A DNA stretch of 64,000 nt from Variovorax sp. S12S4 (GTDB lineage: Bacteria > Pseudomonadota > Gammaproteobacteria > Burkholderiales > Burkholderiaceae_C): NCBI RefSeq assembly GCF_023195515.1, contig NZ_JALPKR020000002.1, positions 3,015,001 to 3,079,000 of the forward strand, in the 5' to 3' direction. Under the pieces are notes generated by a model. It had not been told where the DNA came from. It was given only the letters and a program-made list of their open reading frames with translations, and ran no database searches. Below are positions 54,448-63,073 of this stretch, one piece after another; the stretch's first letter is position 1; each line of letters begins with the position of its first letter. Made by a program: the position numbers and the translations under genes.

Positions 54448-56588
54448 ATCAGAAAAAATCAACAATGGCACAGCGGCTGCGAGCTGCCGGGCTGGGTCTG
54501 CTGGCATTCGGCGCATTTGCCATGGCGCATGCGCAAAACGCCATCGAAGCGGTAACCAGTTCGACGCAATCCGGCGCCGAGGTCATCCGCATCGACCTGG
54601 CACAGCCGCTCGCGGCCGTGCCGACCGGCTTTGCCGTCCAGACCCCGGCGCGCATTGCGCTTGATTTCCCGGGCGTCACCAACGCCATCGGGCGCTCCGC
54701 CATCGAGGTGAACCAGGGCAACCTGCGTTCCGTCAACGTGGTGCAGGCCGGCGAGCGCAGCCGCGTGGTGCTGAACCTCAAGCAGGCAACCGCCTACAAG
54801 ACCGAGATTCAGGGCAAGTCGCTGCTGGTGATCCTGGAGCCGGTAGCCGGCACGGCGCTCGCGTCGTCCACGCCCACCGTGTTTGCCGAGAACCGCAACC
54901 GCGACACGCTGCCGCTGCGCGACGTCGATTTCCGCCTCGGTTCCGACAACACCGGCCGCGTGATCGTCGACCTGCCGAACAACCAGGTGGGCGTCGATGT
55001 CAAGCAGCAGGGCAAGAACCTCGTCGTCGAATTCACCAAGTCGACGCTGCCCGAGGGCCTGCGCCGCCGCCTCGACGTGGCCGACTTCAACACGCCGGTC
55101 CAGCTGATCACCTCGCAACAGTCCGGTGACCGCGTTCGCATGACGATCGAGGCCAAGGGCGACTGGGAGCACAGCGCCTACCAGAGCGAGAACCAGTTCG
55201 TCGTCGAAGTGCGTGCCCGCAAGGTCGACCCGACCAAGCTGACCCAAGGCGTGGGCTACAACGGCGAGAAGCTGTCGCTGAACTTCCAGAACATCGAGAT
55301 CCGCTCGCTGCTGCAGGTGATCGCCGACTTCACGAACTTCAACATCGTGACCTCCGATTCGGTGACCGGCGCGCTGACGCTGCGGCTGAAGGACGTGCCG
55401 TGGGACCAAGCCCTCGACATCATCATGCAGGCGAAGAACCTGGGCATGCGCAAGAACGGCAGCGTGCTATGGATTGCGCCCAAGGATGAAATCAACGCCA
55501 AGGAAAAGCTCGAGTTCGAAGCCAAGGCCGCAATCGAGAACCTGGAGCCGCTGCGTACCCAGTCGTTCCAGCTCAACTACACCAAGGCGATTGCCATTGC
55601 CCAGGGCCTGACCGGCACCGGCGCCTCGTCGGGCGGCGGTGGCGGCTCCGGCACCACGACCCGCATCCTGAGCCCGCGCGGCAGCGTGATCGCGGAGTCG
55701 CGCACCAACCAGCTGTTCGTCTCCGACGTGCCGTCGCGCCTTGCACAAGTGAGCGAACTGATCCAGAAGCTCGACATCCCGGTTCGCCAGGTGCTGATCG
55801 AAGCGCGCATCGTGGAAGCCTCCGACACCTTCGGCAAGTCGCTCGGCGTGCGCCTGGGCGGCGGTATCTCCCGCGAACGCGTCGCGTCGGCCAACGGCAA
55901 TCCGGCATACGGCACCCTCGGGGTCATGCCTACCACCACCGCCGCCGGCGGCGTCGGCGCAGCGGCAGCCACCTGGACCAACTCCAATTTCCTCAACCTG
56001 CCCGCAGGCGATGCCGGCGGCACCGGCAATTCGCCCGGTACCTTCGCGATCTCGCTGTTCAACTCGAGCTTGTCGCGCATGTTGAACCTCGAGATCTCGG
56101 CGCTCGAAGCTGACGGCAAGGGCAAGCTGGTTTCCAGCCCCCGCGTCATCACGGCCGACCAGACCAAGGCGCTGATCGAGCAGGGTGAAGAAATCCCCTA
56201 CCAGCAGGCAACCTCCAGCGGCGCCACGTCGATCTCGTTCCGCAAGGCGGTGCTCAAGCTCGAAGTCACGCCCCAGATCACGCCCGAAGGCAACATCATC
56301 CTGACCCTGGACGTGAGCAAGGATGCCCGCGGCGTCAACACTTCGGCGGGTCCGGCCATCAACACCAAGCACGTGCAGACCGAAGTGCTGGTCGAGAACG
56401 GCGGCACGGTCGTCATCGGTGGTATCTTCGAACTCACCGAAACCAATGACGAATCGCGCGTGCCGGTGCTGGGTGAAGTGCCCTACCTTGGGGCACTGTT
56501 CCGCAAGCGCGAACGCGTTGCCAACAAGACCGAAATGCTCGTCTTTATCACTCCGAAGATGATTACCGACCGCAACGCCGCGCGCTGA
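54444..56588 (+). CDS. pilQ: Type IV pilus secretin PilQ
   Basis: PilQ forms the outer-membrane pore for the pilus. The 714-residue protein has a signal peptide (LGLLAFGAFAMAHA), two AMIN domains (about 30-270), a secretin N1-type domain (LSLNFQNIEIRSLLQVIADF), and the C-terminal secretin core with the VPVLGEVPYLGALFRKRERV motif. A Gly/Ser linker (SGGGGGSGTT) lies inside the N-domain region, as common in secretins. It is the last pil gene; aroK follows after 23 bases. Confidence 0.96.
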   Translation: MNQKKSTMAQRLRAAGLGLLAFGAFAMAHAQNAIEAVTSSTQSGAEVIRIDLAQPLAAVPTGFAVQTPARIALDFPGVTNAIGRSAIEVNQGNLRSVNVVQAGERSRVVLNLKQATAYKTEIQGKSLLVILEPVAGTALASSTPTVFAENRNRDTLPLRDVDFRLGSDNTGRVIVDLPNNQVGVDVKQQGKNLVVEFTKSTLPEGLRRRLDVADFNTPVQLITSQQSGDRVRMTIEAKGDWEHSAYQSENQFVVEVRARKVDPTKLTQGVGYNGEKLSLNFQNIEIRSLLQVIADFTNFNIVTSDSVTGALTLRLKDVPWDQALDIIMQAKNLGMRKNGSVLWIAPKDEINAKEKLEFEAKAAIENLEPLRTQSFQLNYTKAIAIAQGLTGTGASSGGGGGSGTTTRILSPRGSVIAESRTNQLFVSDVPSRLAQVSELIQKLDIPVRQVLIEARIVEASDTFGKSLGVRLGGGISRERVASANGNPAYGTLGVMPTTTAAGGVGAAAATWTNSNFLNLPAGDAGGTGNSPGTFAISLFNSSLSRMLNLEISALEADGKGKLVSSPRVITADQTKALIEQGEEIPYQQATSSGATSISFRKAVLKLEVTPQITPEGNIILTLDVSKDARGVNTSAGPAINTKHVQTEVLVENGGTVVIGGIFELTETNDESRVPVLGEVPYLGALFRKRERVANKTEMLVFITPKMITDRNAAR

Positions 56589-56611
56589 CGCGCGGGCGTA
56601 GCAGCCACCGC

Positions 56612-57160
56612 GTGGCGGTCGCACTCGTCGGGTTGCCCGGCGCCGGTAAATCCGCAGTGGGGCGGCGCCTGGGCGCCCGCCTCAATCTTCCGTTCGTCGA
56701 TACCGACCACGTGATCGAGCAGCGCATCGGCTGCTCGATTCGCGATTACTTCGAGCGGGAAGGCGAAATCGCTTTCCGGGACCTCGAGCAAACGGTAATA
56801 GCCGACCTTTGCGCACAGCCTCACGGCGTGCTTGCCACGGGAGGCGGAGCGGTTTTGCGGGAGGTCAATCGCAAGCAGTTGCGGGACCACTTCCACGTGA
56901 TCTACCTGCGCTCTTCCCCCGAAGACCTGTTTCGCCGCTTGCGGCATGACGTCAAGCGGCCTCTCTTGCAGGTGGCCGATCCGCTTGGACGCCTGCGCGA
57001 ACTGCACGATGCGCGCGACCCGTTCTACAGGGAAACGGCCCACGACGTGGTCGACACGGGCCGCCCGTCGATCGCCATGCTGGTGAACATCATCGTCATG
57101 CAACTGGAGCTCGCCGGCATCGTGGCGCCGGGCGCCCACCCGGAAGAACCCGCCGCCTGA
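56612..57160 (+). CDS. aroK: Shikimate kinase
   Basis: AroK phosphorylates shikimate with ATP in aromatic amino-acid biosynthesis. The 182-residue protein has Walker A GLPGAGKSA (residues 7-15), the substrate residues in FVDTDHVIEQRIGCSI, and LATGGGAVLRE (shikimate-binding GGG). The start is a GTG at 56612. AroK-AroB-Dgt directly after pilQ is the order known from related betaproteobacteria, and the genes may share the pil transcript. Confidence 0.95.
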   Translation: MAVALVGLPGAGKSAVGRRLGARLNLPFVDTDHVIEQRIGCSIRDYFEREGEIAFRDLEQTVIADLCAQPHGVLATGGGAVLREVNRKQLRDHFHVIYLRSSPEDLFRRLRHDVKRPLLQVADPLGRLRELHDARDPFYRETAHDVVDTGRPSIAMLVNIIVMQLELAGIVAPGAHPEEPAA

Positions 57161-57191
57161 GCAACCGGTCCGCAGCGCCTAAACTCGCTGC

Positions 57192-58304
57192 ATGCCATTG
57201 CCCGCACCTTCCGCACCGCCAGAACGCGTCGATATCCAGCTCGGCGAGCGCAGCTACCCCATCCTGATCGGCGCCGGCCTGCTCGGCGAATCTTCGAGCT
57301 TTGCCGCGGCGCCCGACGCTGCGAGCGCGCTGATCGTCAGCAACACCACGGTGGCACCGCTCTATGCCAAGGCGCTGCACGCGGCCCTGGCCGACCGTTT
57401 CCGCACGGTGCACCTTCTCGAATTGCCCGACGGCGAGGCGCACAAGAACCTGCAGACGCTGAACCTGATCTTCGATGCGCTGCTCGGCCATGGCAGCGAC
57501 CGGAAAACCGTGCTGTTCGCCCTGGGCGGCGGCGTGGTGGGCGACATGACAGGCTTTGCCGCCGCCAGCTACATGCGCGGCGTGCCGTTCGTCCAGGTGC
57601 CGACCACGCTGCTGGCGCAGGTCGACTCGTCGGTGGGGGGCAAGACCGCCATCAACCACCCGCTGGGCAAGAACATGATCGGCGCGTTCTATCAGCCGCA
57701 GCTCGTGGTTTGCGACCTGGGCACGTTGCAGACGCTGCCGCCGCGGGAGCTGAGCGCGGGCCTGGCCGAAGTCATCAAATACGGGCCCATCCACGACATG
57801 GCGTTCTTCGACTGGATCGAAGCGAACATCGATGCGCTGGTGGCCCGCGACCCCGCCGCGCTGGCCTACGCCGTCAAGCGCAGCTGCGAGATCAAGGCGC
57901 TGGTCGTGGGGCAGGACGAGCGCGAAACGGGCCTCCGCGCCATTCTCAACTTCGGCCATACCTTCGGGCACGCCATCGAATCGGGCCTGGGCTACGGCGA
58001 ATGGCTGCACGGCGAAGCGGTCGGCTGTGGCATGGTCATGGCTGCGCACCTGTCACAGCGGCTTGGCGGCGTCGATGCCGCCTTTGTCGAGCGGCTCACG
58101 CGGTTGATCGAACGCGCCGGCCTGCCGACGGTCGGCCCGGCACTGGGGGCCGACCGGTACCTTGAACTGATGCGGGTCGACAAGAAGTCCGAAGCCGGCG
58201 AGATCCGCTTCGTGGTCATCGACAAGCCGGGCTCCGCCGCGGTCAGCAGCGCGCCAGATGCGCTGGTGCGCGAGGTGCTCGCGCAGTGCTGCAGCGCCGG
58301 ATGA
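57192..58304 (+). CDS. aroB: 3-dehydroquinate synthase
   Basis: AroB converts DAHP to 3-dehydroquinate with NAD and a divalent metal. The 370-residue protein has the NAD-binding [19 protein letters not shown] and [20 protein letters not shown], the metal ligands Glu and His in GLAEVIKYG and [14 protein letters not shown]. The ATG at 57192 follows the aroK stop by 31 bases. It is followed by dgt. Confidence 0.97.
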   Translation: MPLPAPSAPPERVDIQLGERSYPILIGAGLLGESSSFAAAPDAASALIVSNTTVAPLYAKALHAALADRFRTVHLLELPDGEAHKNLQTLNLIFDALLGHGSDRKTVLFALGGGVVGDMTGFAAASYMRGVPFVQVPTTLLAQVDSSVGGKTAINHPLGKNMIGAFYQPQLVVCDLGTLQTLPPRELSAGLAEVIKYGPIHDMAFFDWIEANIDALVARDPAALAYAVKRSCEIKALVVGQDERETGLRAILNFGHTFGHAIESGLGYGEWLHGEAVGCGMVMAAHLSQRLGGVDAAFVERLTRLIERAGLPTVGPALGADRYLELMRVDKKSEAGEIRFVVIDKPGSAAVSSAPDALVREVLAQCCSAG

Positions 58305-58326
58305 GCGCAGCGCCAAGGGTGCGCCG

Positions 58327-59457
58327 ATGAGTCTTGCGGCCTATGCCTGCCACCCCGCGCGCTCGCGCGGGCGCCGCCATGCCGAGCCGCCCGCGCCGAC
58401 GCGTGATGCCTTTCAGCGCGACCGCGACCGCATCGTGCACTCCACCGCGTTCCGGCGCCTGGTCTACAAGACGCAGGTGTTCCTGAACCATGAGGGCGAC
58501 CTGTTTCGTACCCGGCTCACGCATTCGCTCGAGGTGGCGCAGCTTGGCCGTTCCATCGCGCGTGCCTTGCGCCTCAACGAAGACCTGGTGGAGGCAATTG
58601 CCCTGGCGCACGATCTCGGTCACACGCCGTTCGGCCACGCGGGGCAGGATGCGCTCAACGCCTGCATGGAAAGCCACGGCGGCTTCGAGCACAACCTGCA
58701 GAGCCTGCGCGTGGTCGATGCGCTGGAGCACCGCTACCCGCAATACGACGGCCTGAATCTCAGCTTCGAGACCCGCGAGGGCATTCTCAAGCACTGTTCG
58801 CGCGCCAATGCCGAACGCCTGGAGGCCGCCGAACCCAACGGCGTGGCCCGGCGCTTCCTCGACCGCACCCAGCCGGCGCTCGAGGCGCAGCTGTGCAACC
58901 TGGCGGACGCCATTGCCTACAACGCGCACGACATCGATGACGGCGTGCGCTCGGGGCTCATCAGCGTCGAGCAGCTCGGCGAGGTGGAGCTGTTCGAGCG
59001 CTACCGCCGTGAGGCACTCGCCGAGTACCCCGGGCTGGAAGGGCGGCGCGTGCTCTACGAGACGATCCGGCGCATGCTGAGCGCCCAGGTCTATGACGTG
59101 ATCGACGCCACCCGTGCGGCGGTCGAAAGTGCAGCTCCGGTCGATGCCGACGGCGTCCGCAACTCACCGCCGCTCGTCGCTTTCAGCGAAACCATGCAGT
59201 CCCAATCCAGCGAGCTCAAGAGCTTCCTGTTCCGCAACCTCTATCGGCATCCGCAGGTGACGCAGACCACCGACCAGGCGCAGCAGGTCGTGCGGGAGCT
59301 GTTCGACGCGTACCTCGAGCGGAGTGCCGAGATGCCCGCTTCCTACGCCGACCGGCGCGACCGGCATCGCGCCGTGGCCGACTACATCGCCGGCATGACC
59401 GATCGGTTCGCCATGCGCGAGCACGAAAGGCTCACCGGCCGGCGGGGCATCGGGTGA
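58327..59457 (+). CDS. dgt: Deoxyguanosinetriphosphate triphosphohydrolase-like protein
   Basis: This HD-domain nucleotide hydrolase splits dGTP or other dNTPs to the nucleoside and triphosphate. The 376-residue protein has the N-terminal RDRIVHSTAFRRLVYKTQVF and the HD metal motif in RLTHSLEVAQL, LAHDLGHTPFGHAGQDALN and YNAHDIDDG. The ATG at 58327 begins MSLAAYACHPARSRG, with a basic N-terminus as in related proteins. It overlaps the next gene by four bases (GTGA). Confidence 0.92.
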   Translation: MSLAAYACHPARSRGRRHAEPPAPTRDAFQRDRDRIVHSTAFRRLVYKTQVFLNHEGDLFRTRLTHSLEVAQLGRSIARALRLNEDLVEAIALAHDLGHTPFGHAGQDALNACMESHGGFEHNLQSLRVVDALEHRYPQYDGLNLSFETREGILKHCSRANAERLEAAEPNGVARRFLDRTQPALEAQLCNLADAIAYNAHDIDDGVRSGLISVEQLGEVELFERYRREALAEYPGLEGRRVLYETIRRMLSAQVYDVIDATRAAVESAAPVDADGVRNSPPLVAFSETMQSQSSELKSFLFRNLYRHPQVTQTTDQAQQVVRELFDAYLERSAEMPASYADRRDRHRAVADYIAGMTDRFAMREHERLTGRRGIG

Positions 59458-60716
59458 GTTCGGTGGCCGCCGTCTCCGCGCGCGTTCCAGCCGCCGCCTT
59501 CGCCGTCCTTTTCGGCGGCGTGAGCGCTGCGCTGCACCTGGGCAAGCTGCCGCCCGCCGTGCCGGCCCTGCAGGCGTCGCTCGGCATCAGCCTGGTCGAA
59601 GCCGGTTTTCTGCTGTCGCTGGTGCAAGTGGCCAGCATGACTCTCGGGCTGGTGATCGGGCTTGCGGCCGACACCATTGGCCTTCGGCGCAGCATGCTCA
59701 CGGGGCTGCTTGTGCTGGTTGTTGCCAGCCTGCTCGGCGGCGCCGTCGGCACCGGCCTCTTCGGCGATGCGCACGCGGTGCGGTGGCTGCTGGTTCTGCG
59801 CGCCGCCGAAGGCATTGGCTTTCTGCTGGCGGTCATGCCGGGGCCAGGGTTGATCCGCGCGCTCACGCCGGCCGGAGCGGACAAGGCCGCGCTCGGACTG
59901 TGGGGTGCGTACATGCCGCTTGGCGTCGCGCTTGCGCTGCTGCTCGGTCCGGCGTTGATCGCCTGGGGCGGTTGGTCCGACTGGTGGTGGGCACTGTCCG
60001 CCGTTTCAGCCGGCGTGGCGCTCTGGCTGTGGCTGGCCGTACCTTCTGACAAGGTTCGTTCTACCGCTGCGGGCGGCGCAACGGCGGGGTGGTCGTCGCG
60101 GCTGCGCACGACAGTGGGTGCGCGCGCACCCTGGATGATCGCGCTGACCTTTGCCGTGTATTCCGCCCAGTGGATGGCGGTGATCGGCTTCCTTCCGGCC
60201 ATTTATGCCGGCGCGGGTGTCCCGCCAGGCTGGAATGCGGTGCTCACCGCGATTGCGGCCGCGATGAACATCGTCGGCAACGTGGCGGGCGGGCGCTGGC
60301 TGCAACGCGGCGTTGTGCCCGAGCGCCTGCTGCAGCTGGGCTTCGGGGCCATGGCGCTGGGAGGCGTGGCAGCTTTTGCGCAAATGGGGCAGGGCGCCGA
60401 CGCGCTCGGCCTGCCGCCAGCGCTTCGCTATGCCGCTGTCTGCCTCTTTTCGTTGGGCGGCGGCATGGTGCCGGCAACGCTGTTCCTGCTCGGGGTCCGC
60501 ATGGCGCCGGGGCCCAGCACCGTCTCGACCACGGTCGGTCTCATGCAGCAGGCCTCTTCCCTGGGGCAGTTCCTGGCGCCGCCCGCGGTGGCATGGGTGG
60601 CTCACCGCGTCGGCGGCTGGCACTGGACATGGACCGCCACACTGGCATGTTCGCTGGCCGGCATGGCCATGGCGCGGCACCTTGGACGAATACGCCTTGC
60701 GGCGGCAGTGGCATGA
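59454..60716 (+). CDS. MFS transporter of unknown substrate
   Basis: The 420-residue protein is a 12-segment MFS member, starting with GTG at 59454 overlapping the dgt stop. Signatures include GLVIGLAADTIGLRRSMLTG and LRAAEGIGFLLAVMPGPGLI. It resembles the CynX/NimT or Bcr-like drug/metabolite groups by eye, without clear assignment. The gene overlaps the DUF1415 gene by four bases, so it belongs to the aroKB-dgt run, although the function may be unrelated. Confidence 0.9.
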   Translation: MSSVAAVSARVPAAAFAVLFGGVSAALHLGKLPPAVPALQASLGISLVEAGFLLSLVQVASMTLGLVIGLAADTIGLRRSMLTGLLVLVVASLLGGAVGTGLFGDAHAVRWLLVLRAAEGIGFLLAVMPGPGLIRALTPAGADKAALGLWGAYMPLGVALALLLGPALIAWGGWSDWWWALSAVSAGVALWLWLAVPSDKVRSTAAGGATAGWSSRLRTTVGARAPWMIALTFAVYSAQWMAVIGFLPAIYAGAGVPPGWNAVLTAIAAAMNIVGNVAGGRWLQRGVVPERLLQLGFGAMALGGVAAFAQMGQGADALGLPPALRYAAVCLFSLGGGMVPATLFLLGVRMAPGPSTVSTTVGLMQQASSLGQFLAPPAVAWVAHRVGGWHWTWTATLACSLAGMAMARHLGRIRLAAAVA

Positions 60717-61288
60717 CGGGCGCGGCGACAATCGAGGCCATGCAGGCCGAGGCCGATACCCGCCGCTGGCTCGAACGTGCGGTGATCGGACTCAACCTGT
60801 GTCCCTTTGCCAAGGCGGTTCATGTCAAGGCGCAGATTCACTTCGCCGTGTACATGCCGGCCGACGACACCGCGCTGATCGAAATGCTTCTTGCCGAGGC
60901 CAATGAACTCGCCGCGCTCGATGCCTCCGTGCGCGACACCACCTTGCTGATAGCACCCAACACCTTGGCGGATTTTCTGGACTTCAACGATTTCACCGCA
61001 CGCGCCGAACGCAAGCTTGCCCGCGCGGGCTTCGACGGCGTGTTCCAACTGGCGAGCTTCCATCCGCAGTTCCAGTTCGGCGGCACCAAGCCCGACGACA
61101 TTTCGAACGCAACCAACCGTGCGCCTTACCCTACGCTGCATCTGTTGCGCGAAGACAGCGTGAGCCGGGCAGTCGAGGCGTTCCCGGAGGCCGAGACCAT
61201 TTTCGAACGCAACATCGAAACGCTCGCAGCACTGGGCCCCGAAGGCTGGGCCGCGCTCGACGTGGGCCCCGGGAGCGCCAGGCGATGA
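60713..61288 (+). CDS. DUF1415 protein
   Basis: The 191-residue cytoplasmic protein has the family signatures RWLERAVIGLNLCPFAKAVH, LADFLDFNDF, FQLASFHPQFQFGGTKPDDI and NRAPYPTLHLLREDSV. A conserved Cys-Pro-Phe with nearby His and Asp residues suggests a metal or redox site, but no function is established for DUF1415. It overlaps both neighbours by four bases. The order with the following methyltransferase-like gene is conserved in related bacteria, to my memory. Confidence 0.9.
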   Translation: MTGAATIEAMQAEADTRRWLERAVIGLNLCPFAKAVHVKAQIHFAVYMPADDTALIEMLLAEANELAALDASVRDTTLLIAPNTLADFLDFNDFTARAERKLARAGFDGVFQLASFHPQFQFGGTKPDDISNATNRAPYPTLHLLREDSVSRAVEAFPEAETIFERNIETLAALGPEGWAALDVGPGSARR

Positions 61289-62165
61289 ATGCACACGCAA
61301 CCAAGACTGTGAAGACCGCAAAGACCGCCAAGGCCGAAGCCGAGTTGTCCGAGGTTCTGCGCCCGGGCCAATCCGTCGAGCTCTTGAAGGAGCTGCACAT
61401 CCTTACGCGTGAGGGCCGGCTCAACCAGGATTCGCGGCGCAAGCTCAAGCAGGTGTACCACCTGTTCCAGTTCATCGAGCAACTGCTGCGTGAGCTGCCG
61501 GGCGGCGGCGCCGAGGCCACGCTGGCCGACCACGGCGCGGGCAAGTCGTACCTCGGGTTCATCATCTACGACCTGTTCTTCCGTTCGCGCGAAGGCGGGC
61601 ACGTCTACGGCATTGAGACGCGCAGCGAACTGGTGGAAAAATCGCGCGCGCTGGCAAGGCAGCTCGGATTCGACCGCATGTCGTTCCTGAATCTCACCGT
61701 CGCCGAATCGGCGAACGCGAGCGAATTGCCCGAGCGGATCGACGTGGTCACCGCGCTGCACGCCTGCGATACGGCCACCGACGATGCCATTGCCTTCGGC
61801 CTCGCGAAGAAGGCGCGCTGCATGGTGCTGGTGCCTTGCTGCCAGGCCGAGGTGGCCGCCTGCCTGCGCGAAACCAAGGCGCTCGCGCTGTCGCGCACGC
61901 CATTGGCCGAACTGTGGCGCCACCCGCTGCACACCCGCGAAATCGGCAGCCAGCTCACCAATGTGCTGCGTTGCCTGTATCTCGAAGCCAACGGCTACAG
62001 CGTCACCGTGACCGAACTGGTGGGCTGGGAGCACAGCATGAAGAACGAGCTGATCCTGGCGCGCCACACCGGGCAGCGCAAGGCCGCAGCAGCCGCCCGG
62101 CTGGGGAGTTGCTGGCGCAGTTCGGCCTCGATGCCTTGGGCGAGACGCGCTTTCGCCTGAGCTGA
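61285..62165 (+). CDS. SAM-dependent methyltransferase-like protein with a C-terminal frameshift
   Basis: The protein has a Rossmann-like methyltransferase domain with TLADHGAGKSYLGFIIYDLF (motif I-like), HVYGIETRSELVEKSRALAR, DVVTALHACDTATDDAIAFG and LVPCCQAEVAACL. At 62103-62106 (GGGG) the frame changes. As read, the product ends with an atypical basic tail at 62160 (291 residues). One extra G gives RLGELLAQFGLDALGETRFR and a stop at 62165, which fits the helical C-terminus better. It resembles rRNA- or tRNA-modifying enzymes; function is unknown. Confidence 0.8.
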
Positions 62166-62193
62166 ATCCGCGAGCACGCGCCGCCTTCAAGCC

Positions 62194-62889
62194 ATGGCCC
62201 GTCTCCCCCGCCTCACGCTGGCCGACATGCCGCACCACGTGATCCAGCGCGGAAACAACCGCCAGGCAATCTTTGTCGACCGTGCGGATCACGAGCGGCT
62301 GCTCGCCCTGCTGGCCGACAACGCCGTGCGCTTCGGCATCGCGCTGCACGCCTATGTGCTGATGGACAACCACTTCCACCTGCTGGCAACGCCCAGCACC
62401 GCCACCGGACTGCCGCAGTTCATGCAGTCGGTGGGGCGCAGCTATGTGCGCTACTTCAATGACCGCCACGGCCGCAGCGGCACCTTGTGGGAGGGGCGCT
62501 ACAGGTCGACGCTGATCCAGAGCGATCGCTATCTGCTGACCTGCATGGCGTACATCGACCTCAACCCCGTGCGGGCCGGCATGGTCGCGGACGCGCGCGA
62601 CTTTCCATGGTCCAGCCACGGCCACTATGCCGGCCTGCGGCACGACAAACTGCTCACGCCGCATCCGCTCTACTGGGAGCTTGGCAACACGCCCTTTGCC
62701 CGCGAGGCTGCATATGTCGAATTGGTGCGCGCGGGCGTGCGTTCCGCCGATCAGGGCACTCTGACCGAAGCCACTTTGCGCGGGTGGGCGGCCGGCGACG
62801 CGGATTTTCTTGCTTCGCTTCAAAAATCGACCGAGCGGCGGGTGGCCAAGGCGAAGGCCGGTCGGCCCCCATCTATCGCCAACTCCTGA
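62194..62889 (+). mobile_element. REP-associated tyrosine transposase (RAYT)
   Basis: The 231-residue protein belongs to the IS200/IS605-like Y1-HUH group called RAYT. It has RLTLADMPHHVIQRGNNRQA at the start, the metal-binding HUH motif in MDNHFHLLATPS, and QSVGRSYVRYFNDRHGRSGT with LWEGRYRSTLIQ containing the catalytic Tyr region, then CMAYIDLNPVRAGMVADARD. These domesticated enzymes process REP/BIME repeats. Repeats of the AATTTAAT type lie right after the gene (62946-63000). It lies between the methyltransferase and gltB. Confidence 0.9.
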
Positions 62890-62945
62890 GCCTAAAGCGC
62901 GGTGAACGGCGCAATGTTGGAGCTACCCTGCTCCTCCTTTTAATA

Positions 62946-63000
62946 TGTCCCCAATTTAATTCTGACAAGAATACTCGGAATTTAATAAGAATCTGACCCC
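62946..63000. repeat. Repeats associated with the RAYT gene
   Basis: Two similar direct units are present: AATTTAATTCTGAC (62953-62966), preceded by TGTCCCC, and AATTTAATAAGAATCTGAC (62979-62997), followed by CCC. They differ by an AAGAAT-like insertion. The block is AT-rich in GC-rich surroundings. Such GTCAGATTC/GGGGACA units often flank RAYT genes, and are likely their recognition sequences; this copy lies 57-111 bases past the stop. Confidence 0.6.
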
Positions 63001-63012
63001 TATTAAAGTGTT

Positions 63013-63028
63013 TGGCATTCTTTGTGCA
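63013..63028 (+). promoter_or_regulatory. Sigma-54-type promoter candidate of gltB
   Basis: TGGCA (63013-63017) and TGCA (63025-63028) place GG and GC ten bases apart, as required for the -24/-12 elements recognised by RpoN. Transcription would start near 63040, about 34 bases before the gltB ATG. RpoN-dependent, nitrogen-controlled expression of glutamate synthase would make sense. Confidence 0.5.
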
Positions 63029-63073
63029 TCGCAATATCCTTCTCTTCCCTGCGAAAAACTGAAGGAGTGCGCC

